NCBI GenBank assembly: GCA_964057225.1
Contig: CAXKVF010000074.1
Span: 558,001 to 622,000, forward strand
Reading direction: 5' to 3'
Source: Auanema rhodensis
Taxonomy: Eukaryota; Nematoda; Chromadorea; Rhabditida; Rhabditidae
Length of the DNA stretch: 64,000 nucleotides
Part shown: one piece after another, positions 29,200 through 42,440 of the stretch
Layout: each line of letters begins with the position of its first letter
How positions within the stretch are numbered: the stretch's first letter is position 1
The notes under the pieces: model-generated
What the model saw: the letters and a program-made list of their open reading frames with translations, nothing else
Database searches by the model: none
What the model was told of the DNA's origin: nothing
Translations under genes and position numbers: made by a program

Positions 29200-30940
29200 T
29201 AAAGAGATGCGGTTTTCAAAATTAGATCCCCCATGTCCATATTAGTCTAAATACTAATTTTTATTGATATTGGTGCATGGTAACCATGACTTTGAAATTT
29301 ACGTGAACTTTAATTTATGCTAATTAAATGTACACGTGATGTGCACTTGGTATGTAACTCGCTTCACGTGAAAGATAAAGAGATGCGGTTTTCAAAATTA
29401 GATTCCCCATGTCCATATTAGTCTAAAAACAAATTTTTATTGATATTGGTTCATGGTAACCATGACTTTGAAATTTACGTGAACTTTAATTTATGCTAAT
29501 TAAATGTACACGTGATGTGCACTTGGTATGTAACTCGCTTCACGTGAAAGATAAAGAGATGCGGTTTTCAAAATTAGATTACCCATGTCCATATTAGTCT
29601 AAAAACAAATTTTTATTGATATTGGTGCATGGTAACCATGACTTTGAAATTTACGTGAACTTTAATTTATGCTAATTAAATGTACACGTGATGTGCACTT
29701 GGTATGTAACTCGCTTCACGTGAAAGATAAAGAGATGCGGTTTTCAAAATTAGATCCCCCATGTCCATATTAGTCTAAATACTAATTTTTATTGATATTG
29801 GTGCATGGTAACCATGACTTTGAAATTTACGTGAACTTTAATTTATGCTAATTAAATGTACACGTGATGTGCACTTGGTATGTAACTCGCTTCACGTGAA
29901 AGATAAAGAGATGCGGTTTTCAAAATTAGATTCCCCATGTCCATATTAGTCTAAAAACAAATTTTTATTGATATTGGTGCATGGTAACCATGACTTTGAA
30001 ATTTACGTGAACTTTAATTTATGCTAATTAAATGTACACGTGATGTGCACTTGGTATGTAACTCGCTTCACGTGAAAGATAAAGAGATGCGGTTTTCAAA
30101 ATTAGATCCCCCATGTCCATATTAGTCTAAATACTAATTTTTATTGATATTGGTGCATGGTAACCATGACTTTGAAATTTACGTGAACTTTAATTTATGC
30201 TAATTAAATGTACACGTGATGTGCACTTGGTATGTAACTCGCTTCACGTGAAAGATAAAGAGATGCGGTTTTCAAAATTAGATTCCCCATGTCCATATTA
30301 GTCTAAAAACAAATTTTTATTGATATTGGTTCATGGTAACCATGACTTTGAAATTTACGTGAACTTTAATTTATGCTAATTAAATGTACACGTGATGTGC
30401 ACTTGGTATGTAACTCGCTTCACGTGAAAGATAAAGAGATGCGGTTTTCAAAATTAGATTACCCATGTCCATATTAGTCTAAAAACAAATTTTTATTGAT
30501 ATTGGTGCATGGTAACCATGACTTTGAAATTTACGTGAACTTTAATTTATGCTAATTAAATGTACACGTGATGTGCACTTGGTATGTAACTCGCTTCACG
30601 TGAAAGATAAAGAGATGCGGTTTTCAAAATTAGATCCCCCATGTCCATATTAGTCTAAATACTAATTTTTATTGATATTGGTGCATGGTAACCATGACTT
30701 TGAAATTTACGTGAACTTTAATTTATGCTAATTAAATGTACACGTGATGTGCACTTGGTATGTAACTCGCTTCACGTGAAAGATAAAGAGATGCGGTTTT
30801 CAAAATTAGATTCCCCATGTCCATATTAGTCTAAAAACAAATTTTTATTGATATTGGTGCATGGTAACCATGACTTTGAAATTTACGTGAACTTTAATTT
30901 ATGCTAATTAAATGTACACGTGATGTGCACTTGGTATGTA
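29200..30940 (+). repeat. Tandem 5-monomer (880-bp) duplication
   Basis: Five-monomer blocks follow each other with no difference seen by eye. The ATACTAA monomers at 29251 and 29779 recur at 30131 and 30659, and GATTACCC at 29577 recurs at 30457. The match ends at about 30959, where AGTTAAAG replaces AGATAAAG, and does not reach back to ATTATATT at 29045. Near-identity suggests a very recent exchange or an assembly duplication. Confidence 0.82.
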
Positions 30941-32999
30941 ACTCGCTTCACGTGAAAGTTAAAGAGATGCGGTTTTCAAAATTAGATTCCCCATGTCCAT
31001 ATTAGTCTAAAAACAAATTTTTATTGATATTGGTGCATGGTAACCATGACTTTGAAATTTACGTGAACTTTAATTTATGCTAATTAAATGTACACGTGAT
31101 GTGCACTTGGTATGTAACTCGCTTCACGTGAAAGATAAAGAGAAGCGGTTTTCAAAATTATATTCCCCATGTCCATATTAGTCTAAAAACAAATTTTTAT
31201 TGATATTGGTGCATGGTAACCATGACTTTGAAATTTACGTGAACTTTAATTTATGCTAATTAAATGTACACGTGATGTGCACTTGGTATGTAACTCGCTT
31301 CACGTGAAAGATAAAGAGATGCGGTTTTCAAAATTAGATTCCCCATGTCCATATTAGTCTAAAAACAAATTTTTATTGATATTGGTGCATGGTAACCATG
31401 ACTTTGAATTTTACGTGAACTTTAATTTATGCTAATTAAATGTACACGTGATGTGCACTTGGTATGTAACTCGCTTCACGTGAAAGATAAAGAGATGCGG
31501 TTTTCAAAATTAGATTCCCCATGTCCATATTAGTCTAAAAACAAATTTTTATTGATATTGGTTCATGGTAACCATGACTTTGAAATTTACGTGAACTTTA
31601 ATTTATGCTAATTAAATGTACACGTGATGTGCACTTGGTATGTAACTCGCTTCACGTGAAAGATAAAGAGATGCGGTTTTCAAAATTAGATTCCCCATGT
31701 CCATATTAGTCTAAAAACAAATTTTTATTGATATTGGTGCATGGTAACCATGACTTTGAAATTTACGTGAACTTTAATTTATGCTAATTAAATGTACACG
31801 TGATGTGCTCTTGGTATGTAACTCGCTTCACGTGAAAGATAAAGAGATGCGGTTTTCAAAATTAGATTACCCATGTCCATATTAGTCTAAAAACAAATTT
31901 TTATTGATATTGGTGCATGGTAACCATGACTTTGAAATTTACGTGAACTTTAATTTATGCTAATTAAATGTACACGTGATGTGCACTTGGTATGTAACTC
32001 GCTTCACGTGAAAGATAAAGAGATGCGGTTTTCAAAATTAGATTCCCCATGTCCATATTAGTCTAAAAACAAATTTTTATTGATATTGGTTCATGGTAAC
32101 CATGACTTTGAAATTTACGTGAACTTTAATTTATGCTAATTAAATGTACACGTGATGTGCACTTGGTATGTAACTCGCTTCACGTGAAAGATAAAGAGAT
32201 GCGGTTTTCAAAATTAGATTCCCCATGTCCATATTAGTCTAAAAACAAATTTTTATTGATATTGGTTCATGGTAACCATGACTTTGAAATTTACGTGAAC
32301 TTTAATTTATGTTAATTAAATGTACACGTGATGTGCACTTGGTATGTAACTCGCTTCACGTGAAAGATAAAGAGATGCGGTTTTCAAAATTAGATTCCCC
32401 ATGTCCATATTAGTCTAAAAACAAATTTTTATTGATATTGGTTCATGGTAACCATGACTTTGAAATTTACGTGAACTTTAATTTATGCTAATTAAATGTA
32501 CACGTGATGTGCTCTTGGTATGTAACTCGCTTCACGTGAAAGATAAAGAGATGCGGTTTTCAAAATTAGATTACCCATGTCCATATTAGTCTAAAAACAA
32601 ATTTTTATTGATATTGGTGCATGGTAACCATGACTTTGAAATTTACGTGAACTTTAATTTATGCTAATTAAATGTACACGTGATGTGCACTTGGTATGTA
32701 ACTCGCTTCACGTGAAAGATAAAGAGATGCGGTTTTCAAAATTATATTCCCCATGTCCATATTAGTCTAAAAACAAATTTTTATTGATATTGGTGCATGG
32801 TAACCATGACTTTGAAATTTACGTGAACTTTAATTTATGCTAATTAAATGTACACGTGATGTGCACTTGGTATGTAACTCGCTTCACGTGAAAGATAAAG
32901 AGATGCGGTTTTCAAAATTAGATTCCCCATGTCCATATTAGTCTAAAAACAAATTTTTATTGATATTGGTTCATGGTAACCATGACTTTGAAATTTACG

Positions 33000-35900
33000 T
33001 GAACTTTAATTTATGCTAATTAAATGTACACGTGATGTGCACTTGGTATGTAACTCGCTTCACGTGAAAGTTAAAGAGATACGGTTTTCAAAATTAGATT
33101 CCCCATGTCCATATTAGTCTAAAAACAAATTTTTATTGATATTGGTGCATGGTAACCATGACTTTGAAATTTACGTGAACTTTAATTTATGCTAATTAAA
33201 TGTACACGTGATGTGCACTTGGTATGTAACTCGCTTCACGTGAAAGATAAAGAGATGCAGTTTTCAAAATTAGATTCCCCATGTCCATATTAGTCTAAAA
33301 ACAAATTTTTATTGATATTGGTGCATGGTAACCATGACTTTGAAATTTACGTGAACTTTAATTTATGCTAATTAAATGTACACGTGATGTGCTCTTGGTA
33401 TGTAACTCGCTTCACGTGAAAGATAAAGAGATGCGGTTTTCAAAATTAGATTACCCATGTCCATATTAGTCTAAAAACAAATTTTTATTGATATTGGTGC
33501 ATGGTAACCATGACTTTGAAATTTACGTGAACTTTAATTTATGCTAATTAAATGTACACGTGATGTGCACTTGGTATGTAACTCGCTTCACGTGAAAGTT
33601 AAAGAGATGCGGTTTTCAAAATTAGATTACCCATGTCCATATTAGTCTAAAAACAAATTTTTATTGATATTGGTTCATGGTAACCATGACTTTGAAATTT
33701 ACGTGAACTTTAATTTATGCTAATTAAATGTACACGTGATGTGCACTTGGTATGTAACTCGCTTCACGTGAAAGATAAAGAGATGCGGTTTTCAAAATTA
33801 GATCCCCCATGTCCATATTAGTGTAAATACTAATTTTTATTGATATTGGTGCATGGTAACCATGACTTTGAAATTTACGTGAACTTTAATTTATGCTAAT
33901 TAAATGTACACGTGATGTGCACTTGGTATGTAACTCGCTTCACGTGAAAGATAAAGAGATGCGGTTTTCAAAATTAGATTCCCCATGTCCATATTAGTCT
34001 AAAAACAAATTTTTATTGATATTGGTTCATGGTAACCATGACTTTGAAATTTACGTGAACTTTAATTTATGCTAATTAAATGTACACGTGATGTGCACTT
34101 GGTATGTAACTCGCTTCACGTGAAAGTTAAAGAGATACGGTTTTCAAAATTAGATTCCCCATGTCCATATTAGTCTAAAAACAAATTTTTATTGATATTG
34201 GTGCATGGTAACCATGACTTTGAAATTTACGTGAACTTTAATTTATGCTAATTAAATGTACACGTGATGTGCACTTGGTATGTAACTCGCTTCACGTGAA
34301 AGATAAAGAGATGCGGTTTTCAAAATTATATTCCCCATGTCCATATTAGTCTAAAAACAAATTTTTATTGATATTGGTGCATGGTAACCATGACTTTGAA
34401 ATTTACGTGAACTTTAATTTATGCTAATTAAATGTACACGTGATGTGCACTTGGTATGTAACTCGCTTCACGTGAAAGATAAAGAGATGCGGTTTTCAAA
34501 ATTAGATTCCCCATGTCCATATTAGTCTAAAAACAAATTTTTATTGATATTGGTGCATGGTAACCATGACTTTGAATTTTACGTGAACTTTAATTTATGC
34601 TAATTAAATGTACACGTGATGTGCACTTGGTATGTAACTCGCTTCACGTGAAAGATAAAGAGATGCGGTTTTTAAAATTAGATTCCCCATGTCCATATTA
34701 GTCTAAAAACAAATTTTTATTGATATTGGTTCATGGTAACCATGACTTTGAAATTTACGTGAACTTTAATTTATGCTAATTAAATGTACACGTGATGTGC
34801 TCTTGGTATGTAACTCGCTTCACGTGAAAGATAAAGAGATGCGGTTTTCAAAATTAGATTACCCATGTCCATATTAGTCTAAAAACAAATTTTTATTGAT
34901 ATTGGTGCATGGTAACCATGACTTTGAAATTTACGTGAACTTTAATTTATGCTAATTAAATGTACACGTGATGTGCACTTGGTATGTAACTCGCTTCACG
35001 TGAAAGATAAAGAGATGCGGTTTTCAAAATTAGATTCCCCATGTCCATATTAGTCTAAAAACAAATTTTTATTGATATTGGTTCATGGTAACCATGACTT
35101 TGAAATTTACGTGAACTTTAATTTATGCTAATTAAATGTACACGTGATGTGCACTTGGTATGTAACTCGCTTCACGTGAAAGATAAAGAGATGCGGTTTT
35201 CAAAATTAGATTCCCCATGTCCATATTAGTCTAAAAACAAATTTTTATTGATATTGGTTCATGGTAACCATGACTTTGAAATTTACGTGAACTTTAATTT
35301 ATGCTAATTAAATGTACACGTGATGTGCTCTTGGTATGTAACTCGCTTCACGTGAAAGATAAAGAGATGCGGTTTTCAAAATTAGATTACCCATGTCCAT
35401 ATTAGTCTAAAAACAAATTTTTATTGATATTGGTGCATGGTAACCATGACTTTGAAATTTACGTGAACTTTAATTTATGCTAATTAAATGTACACGTGAT
35501 GTGCACTTGGTATGTAACTCGCTTCACGTGAAAGATAAAGAGATGCGGTTTTCAAAATTAGATTCCCCATGTCCATATTAGTCTAAAAACAAATTTTTAT
35601 TGATATTGGTTCATGGTAACCATGACTTTGAAATTTACGTGAACTTTAATTTATGCTAATTAAATGTACACGTGATGTGCACTTGGTATGTAACTCGCTT
35701 CACGTGAAAGATAAAGAGATGCGGTTTTCAAAATTAGATTCCCCATGTCCATATTAGTCTAAAAACAAATATTTATTGATATTGGTTCATGGTAACCATG
35801 ACTTTGAAATTTACGTGAACTTTAATTTATGCTAATTAAATGTACACGTGATGTGCACTTGGTATGTAACTCGCTTCACGTGAAAGTTAAAGAGATACGG

Positions 35901-37480
35901 TTTTCAAAATTAGATTCCCCATGTCCATATTAGTCTAAAAACAAATTTTTATTGATATTGGTGCATGGTAACCATGACTTTGAAATTTACGTGAACTTTA
36001 ATTTATGCTAATTAAATGTACACGTGATGTGCACTTGGTATGTAACTCGCTTCACGTGAAAGATAAAGAGATGCGGTTTTCAAAATTAGATTCCCCATGT
36101 CCATATTAGTCTAAAAACAAATTTTTATTGATATTGGTGCATGGTAACCATGACTTTGAAATTTACGTGAACTTTAATTTATGCTAATTAAATGTACACG
36201 TGATGTGCTCTTGGTATGTAACTCGCTTCACGTGAAAGATAAAGAGATGCGGTTTTCAAAATTAGATTACCCATGTCCATATTAGTCTAAAAACAAATTT
36301 TTATTGATATTGGTGCATGGTAACCATGACTTTGAAATTTACGTGAACTTTAATTTATGCTAATTAAATGTACACGTGATGTGCACTTGGTATGTAACTC
36401 GCTTCACGTGAAAGTTAAAGAGATGCGGTTTTCAAAATTAGATTACCCATGTCCATATTAGTCTAAAAACAAATTTTTATTGATATTGGTTCATGGTAAC
36501 CATGACTTTGAAATTTACGTGAACTTTAATTTATGCTAATTAAATGTACACGTGATGTGCACTTGGTATGTAACTCGCTTCACGTGAAAGATAAAGAGAT
36601 GCGGTTTTCAAAATTAGATCTCCCATGTCCATATTAGTCTAAATACTAATTTTTATTGATATTGGTGCATGGTAACCATGACTTTGAAATTTACGTGAAC
36701 TTTAATTTATGCTAATTAAATGTACACGTGATGTGCACTTGGTATGTAACTCGCTTCACGTGAAAGATAAAGAGATGCGGTTTTCAAAATTAGATTCCCC
36801 ATGTCCATATTAGTCTAAAAACAAATTTTTATTGATATTGGTTCATGGTAACCATGACTTTGAAATTTACGTGAACTTTAATTTATGCTAATTAAATGTA
36901 CACGTGATGTGCACTTGGTATGTAACTCGCTTCACGTGAAAGTTAAAGAGATACGGTTTTCAAAATTAGATTCCCCATGTCCATATTAGTCTAAAAACAA
37001 ATTTTTATTGATATTGGTGCATGGTAACCATGACTTTGAAATTTACGTGAACTTTAATTTATGCTAATTAAATGTACACGTGATGTGCACTTGGTATGTA
37101 ACTCGCTTCACGTGAAAGATAAAGAGATGCGGTTTTCAAAATTATATTCCCCATGTCCATATTAGTCTAAAAACAAATTTTTATTGATATTGGTGCATGG
37201 TAACCATGACTTTGAAATTTACGTGAACTTTAATTTATGCTAATTAAATGTACACGTGATGTGCACTTGGTATGTAACTCGCTTCACGTGAAAGATAAAG
37301 AGATGCGGTTTTCAAAATTAGATTCCCCATGTCCATATTAGTCTAAAAACAAATTTTTATTGATATTGGTGCATGGTAACCATGACTTTGAATTTTACGT
37401 GAACTTTAATTTATGCTAATTAAATGTACACGTGATGTGCACTTGGTATGTAACTCGCTTCACGTGAAAGATAAAGAGAT
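33000..37480 (+). repeat. 16-monomer (2,816-bp) higher-order repeat
   Basis: GAGATACGG, a rare change of GAGATGCGG, occurs at 33079, 34135, 35895 and 36951 (spacings 6, 10 and 6 monomers), always joined to AGTTAAAG. The ATACTAA monomer at 33827 recurs at 36643, ATTATATT at 34325 recurs at 37141, and GAATTTTACG at 34571 recurs at 37387, all at +2,816 bp. Agreement stops near 34670/37486, so the second copy covers only about nine to ten of the sixteen units. Confidence 0.82.
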
Positions 37481-38980
37481 GCGGTTTTCAAAATTAGATT
37501 CCCCATGTCCATATTAGTCTAAAAACAAATTTTTATTGATATTGGTGCATGGTAACCATGACTTTGAATTTTACGTGAACTTTAATTTATGCTAATTAAA
37601 TGTACACGTGATGTGCACTTGGTATGTAACTCGCTTCACGTGAAAGATAAAGAGATGCGGTTTTCAAAATTAGATTACCCATGTCCATATTAGTCTAAAA
37701 ACAAATTTTTATTGATATTGGTGCATGGTAACCATGACTTTGAAATTTACGTGAACTTTAATTTATGCTAATTAAATGTACACGTGATGTGCACTTGGTA
37801 TGTAACTCGCTTCACGTGAAAGATAAAGAGATGCGGTTTTCAAAATTAGATTCCCCATGTCCATATTAGTCTAAAAACAAATTTTTATTGATATTGGTTC
37901 ATGGTAACCATGACTTTGAAATTTACGTGAACTTTAATTTATGCTAATTAAATGTACACGTGATGTGCACTTGGTATGTAACTCGCTTCACGTGAAAGAT
38001 AAAGAGATGCGGTTTTCAAAATTAGATTCCCCATGTCCATATTAGTCTAAAAACAAATTTTTATTGATATTGGTTCATGGTAACCATGACTTTGAAATTT
38101 ACGTGAACTTTAATTTATGCTAATTAAATGTACACGTGATGTGCACTTGGTATGTAACTCGCTTCACGTGAAAGATAAAGAGATGCGGTTTTCAAAATTA
38201 GATTCCCCATGTCCATATTAGTCTAAAAACAAATTTTTATTGATATTGGTGCATGGTAACCATGACTTTGAAATTTACGTGAACTTTAATTTATGCTAAT
38301 TAAATGTACACGTGATGTGCACTTGGTATGTAACTCGCTTCACGTGAAAGATAAAGAGATGCGGTTTTCAAAATTAGATTCCCCATGTCCATATTAGTCT
38401 AAAAACAAATTTTTATTGATATTGGTGCATGGTAACCATGACTTTGAATTTTACGTGAACTTTAATTTATGCTAATTAAATGTACACGTGATGTGCACTT
38501 GGTATGTAACTCGCTTCACGTGAAAGATAAAGAGATGCGGTTTTCAAAATTAGATTCCCCATGTCCATATTAGTCTAAAAACAAATTTTTATTGATATTG
38601 GTGCATGGTAACCATGACTTTGAATTTTACGTGAACTTTAATTTATGCTAATTAAATGTACACGTGATGTGCACTTGGTATGTAACTCGCTTCACGTGAA
38701 AGATAAAGAGATGCGGTTTTCAAAATTAGATTACCCATGTCCATATTAGTCTAAAAACAAATTTTTATTGATATTGGTGCATGGTAACCATGACTTTGAA
38801 ATTTACGTGAACTTTAATTTATGCTAATTAAATGTACACGTGATGTGCACTTGGTATGTAACTCGCTTCACGTGAAAGATAAAGAGATGCGGTTTTCAAA
38901 ATTAGATTCCCCATGTCCATATTAGTCTAAAAACAAATTTTTATTGATATTGGTTCATGGTAACCATGACTTTGAAATTT
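37330..38980 (+). repeat. Tandem 6-monomer (1,056-bp) duplication
   Basis: The paired GAATTTTACG monomers at 37391 and 37567 and the following GATTACCC at 37673 recur at 38447, 38623 and 38729, an offset of 1,056 bp. The intervening GTTCATGG and GTGCATGG classes follow in the same order. Confidence 0.75.
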
Positions 38981-41699
38981 ACGTGAACTTTAATTTATGC
39001 TAATTAAATGTACACGTGATGTGCACTTGGTATGTAACTCGCTTCACGTGAAAGATAAAGAGATGCGGTTTTCAAAATTAGATTCCCCATGTCCATATTA
39101 GTCTAAAAACAAATTTTTATTGATATTGGTTCATGGTAACCATGACTTTGAAATTTACGTGAACTTTAATTTATGCTAATTAAATGTACACGTGATGTGC
39201 ACTTGGTATGTAACTCGCTTCACGTGAAAGATAAAGAGATGCGGTTTTCAAAATTAGATTCCCCATGTCCATATTAGTCTAAAAACAAATTTTTATTGAT
39301 ATTGGTGCATGGTAACCATGACTTTGAAATTTACGTGAACTTTAATTTATGCTAATTAAATGTACACGTGATGTGCACTTGGTATGTAACTCGCTTCACG
39401 TGAAAGATAAAGAGATGCGGTTTTCAAAATTAGATTCCCCATGTCCATATTAGTCTAAAAACAAATTTTTATTGATATTGGTTCATGGTAACCATGACTT
39501 TGAAATTTACGTGAACTTTAATTTATGCTAATTAAATGTACACGTGATGTGCACTTGGTATGTAACTCGCTTCACGTGAAAGATAAAGAGATGCGGTTTT
39601 CAAAATTAGATTACCCATGTCCATATTAGTCTAAAAACAAGTTTTTATTGATATTGGTGCATGGTAACCATGACTTTGAAATTTACGTGAACTTTAATTT
39701 ATGCTAATTAAATGTACACGTGATGTGCACTTGGTATGTAACTCGCTTCACGTGAAAGATAAAGAGATGCGGTTTTCAAAATTAGATCCCACATGTCCAT
39801 ATTAGTCTAAATACTAATTTTTATTGATATTGGTGCATGGTAACCATGACTTTGAAATTTACGTGAACTTTAATTTATGCTAATTAAATGTACACGTGAT
39901 GTGCACTTGGTATGTAACTCGCTTCACGTGAAAGATAAAGAGATGCGGTTTTCAAAATTAGATTCCCCATGTCCATATTAGTCTAAAAACAAATTTTTAT
40001 TGATATTGGTTCATGGTAACCATGACTTTGAAATTTACGTGAACTTTAATTTATGCTAATTAAATGTACACGTGATGTGCACTTGGTATGTAACTCGCTT
40101 CACGTTAAAGTTAAAGAGATGCGGTTTTCAAAATCAGATTCCCCATGTCCATATTAGTCTAAAAACAAATTTTTATTGATATTGGTGCATGGTAACCATG
40201 ACTTTGAAATTTACGTGAACTTTAATTTATGCTAATTAAATGTACACGTGATGTGCACTTGGTATGTAACTCGCTTCACGTGAAAGATAAAGAGATGCGG
40301 TTTTCAAAATTATATTCCCCATGTCCATATTAGTCTAAAAACAAATTTTTATTGATATTGGTGCATGGTAACCATGACTTTGAATTTTACGTGAACTTTA
40401 ATTTATGCTAATTAAATGTACACGTGATGTGCACTTGGTATGTAACTCGCTTCACGTGAAAGATAAAGAGATGCGGTTTTCAAAATTAGATTCCCCATGT
40501 CCATATTAGTCTAAAAACAAATTTTTATTGATATTGGTTCATGGTAACCATAACTTTGAAATTTACGTGAACTTTAATTTATGCTAATTAAATGTACACG
40601 TGATGTGCACTTGGTATGTAACTCGCTTCACGTGAAAGATAAAGAGATGCGGTTTTCAAAATTAGATTCCCAATGTCCATATTAGTCTAAAAACAAATTT
40701 TTATTGATATTGGTTCATGGTAACCATGACTTTGAAATTTACGTGAACTTTAATTTATGCTAATTAAATGTACACGTGATGTGCACTTGGTATGTAACTC
40801 GCTTCACGTGAAAGATAAAGAGATGCGGTTTTCAAAATTAGATTCCCCATGTCCATATTAGTCTAAAAACAAATTTTTATTGATATTGGTGCATGGTAAC
40901 CATGACTTTGAAATTTACGTGAACTTTAATTTATGCTAATTAAATGTACACGTGATGTGCTCTTGGTATGTAACTCGCTTCACGTGAAAGATAAAGAGAT
41001 GCGGTTTTCAAAATTAAATTACCCATGTCCATATTAGTCTAAAAACAAATTTTTATTGATATTGGTGCATGGTAACCATGACTTTGAAATTTACGTGAAC
41101 TTTAATTTATGCTAATTAAATGTACACGTGATGTGCACTTGGTATGTAACTCGCTTCACGTGAAAGATAAAGAGATGCGGTTTTCAAAATTAGATTACCC
41201 ATGTCCATATTAGTCTAAAAACAAATTTTTATTGATATTGGTTCATGGTAACCATGACTTTGAAATTTACGTGAACTTTAATTTATGCTAATTAAATGTA
41301 CACGTGATGTGCACTTGGTATGTAACTCGCTTCACGTGAAAGATAAAGAGATGCGGTTTTCAAAATTAGATCCCCCATGTCCATATTAGTCTAAATACTA
41401 ATTTTTATTGATATTGGTGCATGGTAACCATGACTTTGAAATTTACGTGAACTTTAATTTATGCTAATTAAATGTACACGTGATGTGCACTTGGTATGTA
41501 ACTCGCTTCACGTGAAAGATAAAGAGATGCGGTTTTCAAAATTAGATTCCCCATGTCCATATTAGTCTAAAAACAAATTTTTATTGATATTGGTTCATGG
41601 TAACCATGACTTTGAAATTTACGTGAACTTTAATTTATGCTAATTAAATGTACACGTGATGTGCACTTGGTATGTAACTCGCTTCACGTGAAAGATAAA

Positions 41700-42440
41700 G
41701 AGATGCGGTTTTCAAAATTAGATTCCCCATGTCCATATTAGTCTAAAAACAAATTTTTATTGATATTGGTTCATGGTAACCATGACTTTGAAATTTACGT
41801 GAACATTAATTTATGCTAATTAAATGTACACGTGATGTGCACTTGGTATGTAACTCGCTTCACGTGAAAGATAAAGAGATGCGGTTTTCAAAATTAGATT
41901 ACTCATGTCCATATTAGTCTAAAAACAAATTTTTATTGATATTGGTTCATGGTAACCATGACTTTGAAATTTACGTGAACTTTAATTTATGCTAATTAAA
42001 TGTACACGTGATGTGCACTTGGTATGTAACTCGCTTCACGTGAAAGATAAAGAGATGCGGTTTTCAAAATTAGATTCCCCATGTCCATATTAGTCTAAAA
42101 ACAAATTTTTATTGATATTGGTTCATGGTAACCATGACTTTGAAATTTACGTGAACTTTAATTTATGCTAATTAAATGTACACGTGATGTGCACTTGGTA
42201 TGTAACTCGCTTCACGTGAAAGATAAAGAGATGCGGTTTTCAAAATTAGATTACTCATGTCCATATTAGTCTAAAAACAAATTTTTATTGATATTGGTTC
42301 ATGGTAACCATGACTTTGAAATTTACGTGAACTTTAATTTATGCTAATTAAATGTACACGTGATGTGCACTTGGTATGTAACTCGCTTCACGTGAAAGAT
42401 AAAGAGATGCGGTTTTCAAAATTAGATCCCCCATGTCCAT
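41700..42440 (+). repeat. Tandem 2-monomer (352-bp) duplication
   Basis: The rare GATTACTCATG variant occurs only at about 41898 and 42250, 352 bp apart, with GTTCATGG-class neighbours in the same order. GAACATTAAT at 41801 marks only the first copy. Confidence 0.7.

Larger units (their letters stand above)
6300..41460 (+). other. Dispersed ATACTAA-class monomers (18 copies)
   Basis: A monomer class carries three linked changes: GATCCCCC (m88 T to C) plus two A-to-T changes (m112 and m115) turning AAACAAA into ATACTAA. ATAC starts are at 6371, 7603, 10771, 16051, 19747, 23443, 24851, 27491, 27843, 28723, 29251, 29779, 30131, 30659, 33827, 36643, 39811 and 41395, all in one 176-bp phase. Spacings range from 2 to 30 monomers. 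None was seen before 6.3 kb or after 41.5 kb, and density peaks at 27.4-30.7 kb. Units at 181 and 42421 have the CCCCC change but not ATACTAA. Confidence 0.85.
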
